Shown here one piece after another: positions 15,497 through 22,504 of a DNA stretch of 56,187 nt. Origin of the DNA: Planctomycetia bacterium (lineage in GTDB: Bacteria > Planctomycetota > Planctomycetia > Gemmatales > Gemmataceae); contig SXID01000163.1 in NCBI GenBank assembly GCA_005772955.1, positions 1-56,187 on the forward strand. The letters are read 5' to 3'. Under the pieces are notes generated by a model that was given only the letters and a program-made list of their open reading frames with translations, was not told the origin of the DNA and searched no databases. Made by a program: the position numbers and the translations under genes. Each line of letters starts with the position of its first letter. Position 1 is the stretch's first letter.

Positions 15497-16060
15497 TCAC
15501 TTCCCTTCGTCGCGTAGCCGCGACGCGCAGCGGAGCGTTAGCAACTGATCGAGTGCGTCGAAGTCGGCCGTTCGCATCATGTGTTGGTGAAGGCGAAGCG
15601 GCACGGCGCTCAGGTCGTGGCTAATCTCCAGAACCTGATTGTGCGCCGGACCGTCGCGCGTCACTCCGCGGATCGCGGTGAACGGAATCGCCTCTGGGTG
15701 CAGCGGCTCCGGCGAAAGTTGTTCGCCGTGTTCGTCCTGCGGTGGTTCGCCGCGCGCTTCCTTCGGCAAAAGAATCGCGGTTGCGGTGACCTGCAACAGT
15801 GGCGGACGCGCAGTGTCGCGAAGCCCCGCGTACAGCGACCTGAACGACATGTACAGCGTGGGGATGCCGAACACCCCCATGATCATCAGCGCGATGCCGG
15901 TCGGCAACTGGCCCTTCTGGGCCTTCTCGTATCCGGCGGGGATGAGCGTGACCGCGATCAACCCGAGCAGGCCGAAGAACAGCACCGCGCACCCGACCGC
16001 GTGCCACCCAGTGCGATACGGGAACGCACGCCTCGCTTGCGATTCAATTTCAGACGCCAT
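15497..16060 (-). CDS. Two-helix membrane protein next to the ECF sigma factor
   Basis: 187 residues. Two transmembrane segments lie near the N-terminus (GCAVLFFGLLGLIAVTLIPAG at about 24-44, and TGIALMIMGVFGIPTLYMSF at about 54-73). A soluble part of about 110 residues follows, with strands such as LLQVTATAILLP and FTAIRGVTRDG. The start overlaps the end of the sigma factor gene by 11 bases. By position it is a candidate regulator or anti-sigma-like partner, but it lacks a recognisable zinc anti-sigma motif. The last 13 residues (LTLRCASRLRDEGK) are encoded by a REP element, so the true ancestral end was probably near residue 174. Confidence 0.7.
   Translation of the reverse strand: MASEIESQARRAFPYRTGWHAVGCAVLFFGLLGLIAVTLIPAGYEKAQKGQLPTGIALMIMGVFGIPTLYMSFRSLYAGLRDTARPPLLQVTATAILLPKEARGEPPQDEHGEQLSPEPLHPEAIPFTAIRGVTRDGPAHNQVLEISHDLSAVPLRLHQHMMRTADFDALDQLLTLRCASRLRDEGK
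15511..15540. repeat. REP copy forming the 3' end of the membrane protein gene
   Basis: GTAGCCGCGAC at 15514-15524 followed by GCGCAGCGGAGCG, the same sequence as the RAYT-flanking copy at 4401-4423. It is read on the minus strand as LRCASRLR, the C-terminus of the 187-residue protein. Confidence 0.8.
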
Positions 16061-16691
16061 CGAGCGGCTCCTGACCGTCTGGCACCAGCACGGTGCGCAG
16101 GCGCCGCAGCGCCCGGAGATAGCGCATCGACGCGGCGGCTTCGGTCAGTTGCAACGCGTGCGCCACTTCCTGATTCGAGAGCGCTTCGTGGTGCCGCATC
16201 AGGATGATTTCGCGGTCGTCGTCGGAGAGTTGGTCGATCGCGATCGTGAGCCGGCGCTGAAGCTCCATCCGAATCGCTTCGGACGTGGGCGTGCGCTCGG
16301 TGTCGATGAGTTGCGCGACGAGCGACACGCTCGACTCATCGTTCCACGCGGGGCGGGCGATGGCTTGCTCTCGGTCCACGCTCCGGCGCTGCGCGAGCCG
16401 GTGCCTGCGGTGCGTGTCGATGATGCGGTCCTGCGCCAGATGCCGCAGCCACAAGTGGAACGGCATGTCGGGCTTCTTGAGGTACTCCGTGAGTCGCTGG
16501 TTGGCTTCGATGAGTACGTCCTGAACTACGTCGGACGCATCGACGCGGCGCGCGACCGCCGGGTCGAGTCGCAGCCCGATCACCTTGCGGAGCGGGTCGC
16601 GGAATTCGCCCAACAACTTGTCCACGGCGCCAGGCTCGCCGGTGCGGGCGTCGTTGAGCAGGCGGTCGGTTTCTTCGCGGTTGGGCCACAT
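16050..16691 (-). CDS. ECF-type RNA polymerase sigma factor
   Basis: 213 residues. Region 2 is visible around DASDVVQDVLIEANQRL and LRHLAQDRIIDTHRRHR (about residues 52-100). Region 4 is near the C-terminus (SDDDREIILMRHHEALSNQE followed by VAHALQLTEAAASMRYLRAL). The architecture fits extracytoplasmic-function sigma factors of the planctomycete groups that occur beside Ser/Thr kinases. It is the first gene of a four-gene minus-strand unit (sigma, membrane protein, unknown, kinase). The unit probably links an envelope or cytoplasmic signal to transcription by phosphorylation. No classical anti-sigma factor is present. Confidence 0.92.
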   Translation of the reverse strand: MWPNREETDRLLNDARTGEPGAVDKLLGEFRDPLRKVIGLRLDPAVARRVDASDVVQDVLIEANQRLTEYLKKPDMPFHLWLRHLAQDRIIDTHRRHRLAQRRSVDREQAIARPAWNDESSVSLVAQLIDTERTPTSEAIRMELQRRLTIAIDQLSDDDREIILMRHHEALSNQEVAHALQLTEAAASMRYLRALRRLRTVLVPDGQEPLDGV

Positions 16692-16765
16692 GCCGATATT
16701 CTACAGACGATCCACCATTGGAGCGACGGCGCCCCTCTGGGTCGCACGCTAAACGAGAATACGTT

Positions 16766-16798
16766 TTCGTGGGGCAGGCCAGCGGCCTGCCCCACGAA
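16766..16798. terminator. 15-bp-stem hairpin downstream of the SirB1-like gene
   Basis: TTCGTGGGGCAGGCC (16766-16780), loop AGC, GGCCTGCCCCACGAA (16784-16798). It lies between the stop of the SirB1-like gene (minus) and the start of the sigma factor unit (minus). The motif GGGTCGCACGCTAAA (16739-16753), shared with 9629 and 47639, is adjacent. There is no strong U-run. Confidence 0.65.
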
Positions 16799-16803
16799 CA
16801 CAA

Positions 16804-17625
16804 TTAGTTCCAGCGCGCGACTTCGGTGAGCGCTTGCGACAGGAACTTCTCCACGTCGCGCTTGTCTTCGGCGTTGGGTTCCGCGCGAAGGTAGGCGCGA
16901 AGCGGGTCGATCGCGCGGCCGGGTTGCTCGGCCTGCACCAGAAGCACACCCAGGTCGCGGTGCTGAGTCGCATCCGTGGGGATGAGTTGCGTTAATCGGC
17001 GTGTCACGCGCGCGGCGCGGGCGTATAACCGGTCCGCGAGGTACGCGGTCTTCAGGTTCTGGAGCATTCGCGCGACGATCGCGCCCGGCGGCGTCGCTGC
17101 GAGCGCCGCCGGAGTTGCTTCAAAGGGCCGACCGGTCACGCCGCCGACCAGCACCTCGCACGCTTCGATGTCGAGGAACTGCCCGCCGTTGAACGGGTCG
17201 AATAGCACCTCCTCGTTCCCGTCCACCGACTTCGCGATGAAGTGTCCAGGCAAGCCCACGCCGACCACGTTCAAGCCGGCGCGCGTGCCCACCGCGACCG
17301 CCAGCACGGACAGCGCGATCGGCAACCCGACCTGCCGGTCGAGCACCTTGTTCAGATAGCTGTTTCGCGGGTCGTAATAGTTCTCGGTGTTCCCCGCGAA
17401 GCCGCACTCTTCAAAGAGGAAGGTGGTGAGTTCGGCGGTGCGGCCTGCGAGCGAACCTATTAGGCGAGGTCGCAGTTGGTCCGCGAGCCGGTTGATGCGG
17501 CCCAGGTACGCGTGCGGACTCATGTGCCCGTAGGCATCGCGCGCAATCAGGAGCGCGACGCGGGCGAGGTCGGTCGGTGCGTGTGGGTCGGCGGCGAGAG
17601 CCGCGAGAGCGGAACTGAGTTTCAT
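16804..17625 (-). CDS. SirB1/YchA-type transglutaminase-like protein with TPR tail
   Basis: 273 residues. The SirB1-like N-terminal region reads AYLGRINRLADQLRPRL, then FAGNTENYYDPRNSYLN and VGLPIALSVLAVAVGTRAGL, with GLPGHFIAKS as the usual His-containing motif. The C-terminal 80 residues are TPR-like (AYLADRLYARAARVTRRL, DLGVLLVQAEQPGRAIDPL). The family shares the transglutaminase fold. The Cys nucleophile is usually absent or degenerate, so a protein-interaction role is likely. The gene starts at the ATG at 17625 and is not coupled to neighbours. Confidence 0.85.
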   Translation of the reverse strand: MKLSSALAALAADPHAPTDLARVALLIARDAYGHMSPHAYLGRINRLADQLRPRLIGSLAGRTAELTTFLFEECGFAGNTENYYDPRNSYLNKVLDRQVGLPIALSVLAVAVGTRAGLNVVGVGLPGHFIAKSVDGNEEVLFDPFNGGQFLDIEACEVLVGGVTGRPFEATPAALAATPPGAIVARMLQNLKTAYLADRLYARAARVTRRLTQLIPTDATQHRDLGVLLVQAEQPGRAIDPLRAYLRAEPNAEDKRDVEKFLSQALTEVARWN

Positions 17626-17744
17626 GTGTGTATTGTAACCACCGGGGACAAATCGCGTTGAAGGTGAACTGGCCGACGCAGGTTAAGAATCTCCGCGCAG
17701 GTCGGTACGCTCAAATAGGATGAGTCCTCACAGAGGTGCACACC

Positions 17745-18470
17745 ATGTTGGTTCACCGGTACAAGACCGACCTGCACTGCGGGGCGTGCGTCGCGAAAGT
17801 GCAACCGCTCCTCGACGCCGCGCCGGACGTGGTCCGATGGGGCGCCGACACCAGCGGTTCGCCAGCCGTGCTGACCGTCGAGGGCGACGGCATCACGGCG
17901 GAACGCGTTGACGCGCTGATTCAGCCGGCGGGCTACCACGTCCTCGGCGAAGAGGCCACGGCACCGCCCGCGGCGCCGGCACCAACCGACAAGCCGACGT
18001 CATACTTCCCGCTATTGCTGATCCTCTTCTACCTGCTCGGGGCGGTCGCGGTCGCGGAGGTCGCGTCTGGCACGTTCGACACGATGCGTGCGATGGGCCG
18101 GTTTATGGCTGGCTTCTTCCTCGTGTTCTCGTTCTTCAAACTGCTCGATCTGCGAGCATTCGCGGACTCCTACGCCACCTACGACGTCGTCGCCGGGAGG
18201 TGGCCCGTGTATGGTTACCTCTATCCGTTCATCGAGTTGGGATTGGGCGTCGCGTACTTCACGCACTTCGCACCCGTGGCGACGAATGCGGTCACTCTCG
18301 TGGTGATGGGGGTGAGTTCCGTCGGTGTGGTGAAGGCGATCGTCACGAAGCGGAAGATCCGCTGTGCGTGCCTGGGAACCGTGTTCAACTTGCCGATGTC
18401 GGTGGTGACGTTGGTCGAAGATGTGCTGATGGTGGCGATGGCCGCCGCGATGCTGATTTGGCTGCTGTAA
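17745..18470 (+). CDS. Fusion of heavy-metal-associated domain and MauE/DoxX-like membrane domain
   Basis: 241 residues from the ATG at 17745 (ribosome-binding site AGAGG). The N-terminal 65 residues are an HMA metal-binding domain with HCGACVAKV (Cys12, Cys15). After an Ala/Pro linker there are four or five transmembrane helices (for example FPLLLILFYLLGAVAVAEVA, and GRFMAGFFLVFSFFKLLDL) and the motif RKIRCACLGTVFNLP between the last two. That Cys pair resembles the thiol motif of MauE-type proteins, which act in disulfide or electron transfer. A role in copper handling or thiol oxidation at the membrane is plausible but inferred. The metal ligands and the membrane Cys pair are both intact. 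A GTG 9 bases upstream is an alternative start. Confidence 0.82.
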   Translation: MLVHRYKTDLHCGACVAKVQPLLDAAPDVVRWGADTSGSPAVLTVEGDGITAERVDALIQPAGYHVLGEEATAPPAAPAPTDKPTSYFPLLLILFYLLGAVAVAEVASGTFDTMRAMGRFMAGFFLVFSFFKLLDLRAFADSYATYDVVAGRWPVYGYLYPFIELGLGVAYFTHFAPVATNAVTLVVMGVSSVGVVKAIVTKRKIRCACLGTVFNLPMSVVTLVEDVLMVAMAAAMLIWLL

Positions 18471-18807
18471 AAAAGTCAAACCGCACGACTGACTGACAGC
18501 CTCTCCCTCTGTCAGCCAGCCGCACGGCTAATTTGGCTCTCGCCGAATGTGGTAATAGCGAGCGGCGTGCCAATCGCCTTCGGGGGTGCGTTAAGAAGTC
18601 GCAAAGACTGGCGGTGTAAGGCAGTTTGGACCGCCAAGATTTTCCGACCCGCGACACCGATTCTGCCGGACGCACAGAAAATAGGCACGACTTGGCATTA
18701 GGTGCATTCAACAACGGCATTCGTGTGCCGAACACATCTCGGTTGACCCTTTCCCTCGTTCACGCCCACAATGTGCCGCGAATTGCTCCCACGAGAGATC
18801 CCGCACA
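18471..18807. other. Intergenic region upstream of ftr
   Basis: No gene seen. There is a short hairpin CTGACAG (18495-18501) with CTGTCAG (about 18511-18517) just after the HMA-MauE stop codon, a plausible transcript end. The rest is of mixed composition. I found no convincing -35/-10 pair for the downstream gene. Confidence 0.4.
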
Positions 18808-19755
18808 ATGCCGGCCACTATTGACGACACCTACGCGGAAGCGTTCCGCAGCATCTACGCGAGCGTTCTCGTCACCGCGCGCGACCGATACTGGCTCGAT
18901 AAAGCCATCAATGCGAGCACCGGGAACGCGAGCAGCACCATCCTCTGCGACTGCGAAGCCGGACTCGACCGCTACGTTGACGCGAGCGAAACCCCCGACA
19001 ATCGCCCCGGTGCGATTCTTCAGTTCCACGTGCCCCGGTTTCACAAGGACCGCGAAGCGCGCCTCGAACGCACGGTACTGGTTCGCGTGTCGCAGAACGT
19101 AATGCCGTGTCCGACCACGGCCGCGTTCAACGTGCTGGACGCAAGCGGGAGCTGGTTCGCGAGTACACAACCGCCGAAATTAGGTGGCAAGTGGTTCCCG
19201 CTTGGCCGGAAAGTCGCGTACTTCGGTGACGGTCATCAGTTCACGGCAGAGCGCCACGGGCGCCGGTGCTGGGTGGTGCCGATCCTGAGCGGCGAGTTCG
19301 TGATTGAACGAAGGTGTGGGTTCGCGGACGGGTTGATGGGCGGGAATCTGTGGTTCTTCGGCGCGACGCCCGATGCCGCGCTCGCCGCCGCCACGCGCGC
19401 CGCAACTGCCGCGAGTGAGATTCCGGGCGTGGTCTTGCCTTTTCCGGGCGGGGTCGCGTCGAGCGGAAGCAAGGCGGGAAGCAAGTACAAGTTCACCATC
19501 GCGAGTACGTTCGCGGAGTACTGCCCGACACTTCGCGGGAAGGACGGGATCGTATCGCGCCTGCCGGATGGTGTGACGAGCGTGCAGGAGATCATCATCA
19601 ACGGCGCGGACCTGCCAACCATCGTCAAAGCCACGCAAGCCGCGATCGCGGCCTCGAAGGACACGCCGGACCTGCGGATCATCTCCGCGGGCAACTACGG
19701 CGGCCGGCTCGGAAAGAGTTTTGTGTATCTGCACCCCGAGAAGCAACCCATCTGA
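18808..19755 (+). CDS. ftr: Formylmethanofuran:tetrahydromethanopterin formyltransferase (Ftr/FhcD)
   Basis: 315 residues, the usual Ftr length. Family patterns are MPATIDDTYAEAFRSIYASV at the start, STILCDCEAGLDR, DETPDNRPG-like SETPDNRPGA, NVMPCPTTAAFN, and AGNYGGRLGKSFVYLHP near the end. Ftr moves a formyl group between methanofuran and tetrahydromethanopterin. In bacteria it is part of the Fhc complex that oxidises formaldehyde-derived C1 units. Planctomycetes are among the few bacterial groups that carry these archaeal-type C1 genes. No other fhc, mch, mtd or fae gene is seen within the window, so the gene is isolated here. The start ATG at 18808 gives the standard N-terminus. The gene is followed by a hairpin terminator. 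Confidence 0.9.
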   Translation: MPATIDDTYAEAFRSIYASVLVTARDRYWLDKAINASTGNASSTILCDCEAGLDRYVDASETPDNRPGAILQFHVPRFHKDREARLERTVLVRVSQNVMPCPTTAAFNVLDASGSWFASTQPPKLGGKWFPLGRKVAYFGDGHQFTAERHGRRCWVVPILSGEFVIERRCGFADGLMGGNLWFFGATPDAALAAATRAATAASEIPGVVLPFPGGVASSGSKAGSKYKFTIASTFAEYCPTLRGKDGIVSRLPDGVTSVQEIIINGADLPTIVKATQAAIAASKDTPDLRIISAGNYGGRLGKSFVYLHPEKQPI

Positions 19756-19789
19756 ACGCCGCTCGCGCCTTCGCGAACGCCATCACGTC

Positions 19790-19831
19790 TGGTAGGGTGG
19801 GTCGAAACGCCGGTCTCGACCCACCCTACCA
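19790..19831. terminator. 15-bp-stem hairpin after ftr
   Basis: TGGTAGGGTGGGTCG (19790-19804), 12-base loop, CGACCCACCCTACCA (19817-19831). It lies between convergent genes. No long U-run follows on either strand. Confidence 0.65.
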
Positions 19832-19847
19832 GAACCGCAAGAACCGG

Positions 19848-20618
19848 CTACGCCTTTCCCAAGACCAGATCGATGACCCAGCACCCACGAGCGTGCGCCA
19901 TATTGGCGCGGCAGTGGTTCAGCACGTCTTTGCTGTCGCACCCGGCGTCCTGAATCGCGTCGGCAAGAATGGGCATGTGCTCGAACGCGCGGTTGTCGTA
20001 GATGTTGGTTGCTAGCGCCATCACGTCAGAGGTGAACCACGCGTGATCGGGCACCACGGGCCGGAACTGATCGCTGAACAGATCGCGGACGATGTCGGCT
20101 TGGGCCTTGCGCTCGTCGGCGCGGGCGGCGTTCTGGTGAATCGTTTCCACGAACCGGTAGCGCGCCCCACCTCGGTACGCGACGCTCGCAGCGTAGCACC
20201 CAGCAGCGCGGGCCGAACTGCCGCCGAATCCCGTAACTCGCAGCGTGGCGACCGTGGCCTCCGCGACGCTCAGCGCCGCCGCGTACTCGGCCTCCGCGAA
20301 GGAGAACGCGCTGGCGCTCGCAGCAGACCACGACCTGTCGGGCGAGTCACCCGCGTTTGAATATGCCCGCCCCGCGAGGTCCACCCATTCGCGCACGCGT
20401 TGGTTCGCTTCGGTGAGTTCCTTCGCGGAGGCGAGTCCATCGGCGAACCGCTCCGCGACCGCGACCGCCGCGCGCCCTGTGGCGTCTGGGAGCAGTTCCG
20501 CGGTGCGCCGGCAACACGCGCACGCGAACAGCCGCAACTTGCGGGCGCTCGCGTCCTTGCCGAGCACGTCGAGCATCGTTCCGGGGTCGTCGCACGCGAG
20601 CCACTGCGGTTCGGTCAC
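19848..20618 (-). CDS. Lineage-specific Gemmata-type protein, unknown function
   Basis: 256 residues. The sequence begins MTEPQWLACDDPGTMLDVL, then RKLRLFACACCRR and AVAVAERFADGLASAKEL, and ends with NIYDNRAFEHMPILADAIQD, DAGCDSKDVLNHCR and GCWVIDLVLGK. I recognise this as a paralogous family common in Gemmata-like genomes, with a fixed start (MTE.EW) and end (GCWV.D..LGK). No enzymatic motif is visible. The conserved Cys residues (CACC, and DAGC) could bind metal. A deleted second copy of the family is at 24045-24252. The gene is probably monocistronic. Confidence 0.75.
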   Translation of the reverse strand: MTEPQWLACDDPGTMLDVLGKDASARKLRLFACACCRRTAELLPDATGRAAVAVAERFADGLASAKELTEANQRVREWVDLAGRAYSNAGDSPDRSWSAASASAFSFAEAEYAAALSVAEATVATLRVTGFGGSSARAAGCYAASVAYRGGARYRFVETIHQNAARADERKAQADIVRDLFSDQFRPVVPDHAWFTSDVMALATNIYDNRAFEHMPILADAIQDAGCDSKDVLNHCRANMAHARGCWVIDLVLGKA

Positions 20619-20639
20619 GGCGTCTCCTGACTCCGCGTT

Positions 20640-21626
20640 CTACCCGCGTCGCAGTTCGAGGCCGAACACGTTCCGCAGCCCGATGTAGAGCAGCATGCTC
20701 ATCGAGCGAACCGCTTCCTTCTTATTCACCTTGCTCACGCCCGCGCGGCGGTTCGCGAACAGAATGGGGTATTCGCCCAGTTTCGCCCCGGATTTGTGGC
20801 AGCGGAACAGCACTTCTTGTTGGAACGAGTACCCGCGAGATCGCACGCGATCCAGTTCCGCGTTGCGGAGCGTGCTGACGCGGTAACACCGGAACGCGCC
20901 GCTCGCGTCCTTCACCGACATGCGGAACAGGAACCGCACCATCATGTTCACGGTCTGGCTGATGATCCGACGCGGCAGCGGCCAGTTCTCCGTTCCGCCG
21001 CCGTGGACGTAACGCGAGCCGATCATCACGTCGTACTTGCTCATCCCCGCGAGGATGCCGGGCAGGTATCGCGGCGGGTGGCTGAAGTCCGCGTCCATGT
21101 TCAGGAGGTAGTCGTAGTTCCGCGCCATCGCGAACTTCATCGCGGCGAGCGTCGCGGTGCCGAGTCCAAGTTTACCGGGGCGGTGAAGTACCTGAATGCG
21201 AGGGTCTGTTTCACCGAGCGCGGCGACGATGTGCCCGGTTCCGTCCGGCGAGTTGTCGTCGATCACCAGAATGTCCGCGTGCGGCACGACCTTGTGAATG
21301 TCCGCGATCAGCGCGGCGATATTCCCGGCCTCGTTGTACGTGGCCAGCGAGACGAGAAGTCGCGGCTCCCCGGTACGGTCCGGCGTGGTCGCGGATTCCG
21401 GCGAGCGTGGGGTGTAAAGCCCCGGAGACGAGTCGTCAGTCGAGGAAACGGTCACGGGCGGCTCGAGAGTGGCTTGCGGCACAGCGGTCACCTGCCTCGG
21501 GTTGGCGGCACCGAATCCGTTCAGAAAAACTGTAGAGTGCCGAGCGGATACGGTATTTTCTAGGATACTGATCCCGGCGCGGCCGATTTTATGCCCAACC
21601 TGAACCGGTTTTCCCCGCCACGGCAC
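20640..21626 (-). CDS. Family 2 glycosyltransferase, polyprenyl-phosphate mannose/glucose synthase type
   Basis: Up to 328 residues. The GT2 core of the DPM1 type starts near residue 88: LLVSLATYNEAGNIAALI, then ILVIDDNSPDGTG, the DxD in LLNMDADFSHPP, IGSRYVHGGGTENWPL and RCYRVSTLRN. It transfers a sugar from a nucleotide donor to a lipid-phosphate carrier, supplying membrane glycosyltransferases. The start is uncertain: the longest reading uses GTG at 21626, and there is no ATG before the core, so a later GTG is possible. There are no C-terminal transmembrane helices. It is not adjacent to the GT39- and GT87-like genes, but those are possible users of its product (inference). Confidence 0.88.
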   Translation of the reverse strand: MPWRGKPVQVGHKIGRAGISILENTVSARHSTVFLNGFGAANPRQVTAVPQATLEPPVTVSSTDDSSPGLYTPRSPESATTPDRTGEPRLLVSLATYNEAGNIAALIADIHKVVPHADILVIDDNSPDGTGHIVAALGETDPRIQVLHRPGKLGLGTATLAAMKFAMARNYDYLLNMDADFSHPPRYLPGILAGMSKYDVMIGSRYVHGGGTENWPLPRRIISQTVNMMVRFLFRMSVKDASGAFRCYRVSTLRNAELDRVRSRGYSFQQEVLFRCHKSGAKLGEYPILFANRRAGVSKVNKKEAVRSMSMLLYIGLRNVFGLELRRG

Positions 21627-21650
21627 CGGAAAGACTGAACGAGGCTACCC

Positions 21651-22397
21651 ATGGCGATGGTCATCGAGATCCCCTGCCCAAGCTGCGAGAAGGTACTGAA
21701 GGTGCCGGAAAGCGTGTTCGGCAAGAAGATCAAGTGCAAGCACTGCGGCGAGCCTATTCAGGTCGATGACCTGGACGACCTCGAGGCAGAGGAAAAGAAG
21801 AAGGCGAAGAAGCCTTCCAAGCCCGGCGGCGCCGTGAAGGTCAAGAAGGAGGAGCCAAAGAAGGAAGAACCGAAGAAGGAGGAGCCGAAGCCGGCTGCGG
21901 CCCCGTACAAGTTCGAGGACGACGATGACCAGGGAGGCGCGAAGCCGAACCCGCTGAAGGCGATCGAGGAAGAGGATGTCGCCCGGTGCCCGTTCTGCGC
22001 CAAGGAACTCGACCCGCCAGACGCCAAGGTGTGTCTGCACTGCGGATTCAACAACCTGACCCGCGAGCGGGCCGAGTCCAAGAGGGTCTGGGCCCCGGAC
22101 TCCAGCGACTACATGAACCACCTGGGGCCGGGCGTCGCCGCGCTGTTCATCTGCATCGTGCTGATCGTGCTGGACATCATCTGCCTGGTGAACATGCGCG
22201 ACTGGCTGACCGGCTCGTTCCTCGAGACGGACGAGGCCGACCCGACGAACCCAGATCGAAAGAAACTCATGGTCCGCCCGGGCGCGTTCATCACGCTCAT
22301 CTGGGCGGCCACGGTCATGCCAATCATCGGCACCGCCCGGTTCGCGATCAAACGCCTGGCGATCGACAACAAGCCGATGGAGAAGGTCAAAAAGTAA
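21651..22397 (+). CDS. Zinc-ribbon membrane protein, unknown function
   Basis: 248 residues. There are two zinc ribbons: CPSC...CKHC (Cys9, 12, 29, 32) and CPFC...CLHC (Cys113, 116, 128, 131). Between them lies a low-complexity Lys/Glu/Pro stretch with KEEPK repeated (residues 65-80). Two transmembrane helices (about 158-180 and 215-235) follow. This architecture is frequent in planctomycetes and probably senses or scaffolds at the membrane. No enzymatic domain is seen. The start is ATG 21651. It diverges from the glycosyltransferase and is followed by a direct/inverted repeat (22396-22491). Confidence 0.8.
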   Translation: MAMVIEIPCPSCEKVLKVPESVFGKKIKCKHCGEPIQVDDLDDLEAEEKKKAKKPSKPGGAVKVKKEEPKKEEPKKEEPKPAAAPYKFEDDDDQGGAKPNPLKAIEEEDVARCPFCAKELDPPDAKVCLHCGFNNLTRERAESKRVWAPDSSDYMNHLGPGVAALFICIVLIVLDIICLVNMRDWLTGSFLETDEADPTNPDRKKLMVRPGAFITLIWAATVMPIIGTARFAIKRLAIDNKPMEKVKK

Positions 22398-22491
22398 GGA
22401 TGAAGGATGAAGGATGAAAAAACAACATTGGAGTGTTGCGTATCGCGCGTCGCGGCTCTTGGTTTTGATTCATCCTTCACCCTTCATCCTT
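22396..22491. repeat. GGATGAA repeat with inverted copy
   Basis: Three tandem copies of AAGGATG/GGATGAA at 22396-22418 pair with TTCATCCTTCACCCTTCATC (start of the arm 22469-22491), 22 of 23 bases matching, with a 50-base loop. The arms overlap the stop codon of the zinc-ribbon gene and end 14 bases before the comM start. Confidence 0.75.
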
Positions 22492-22504
22492 TTCCCGGTG
22501 CCCC

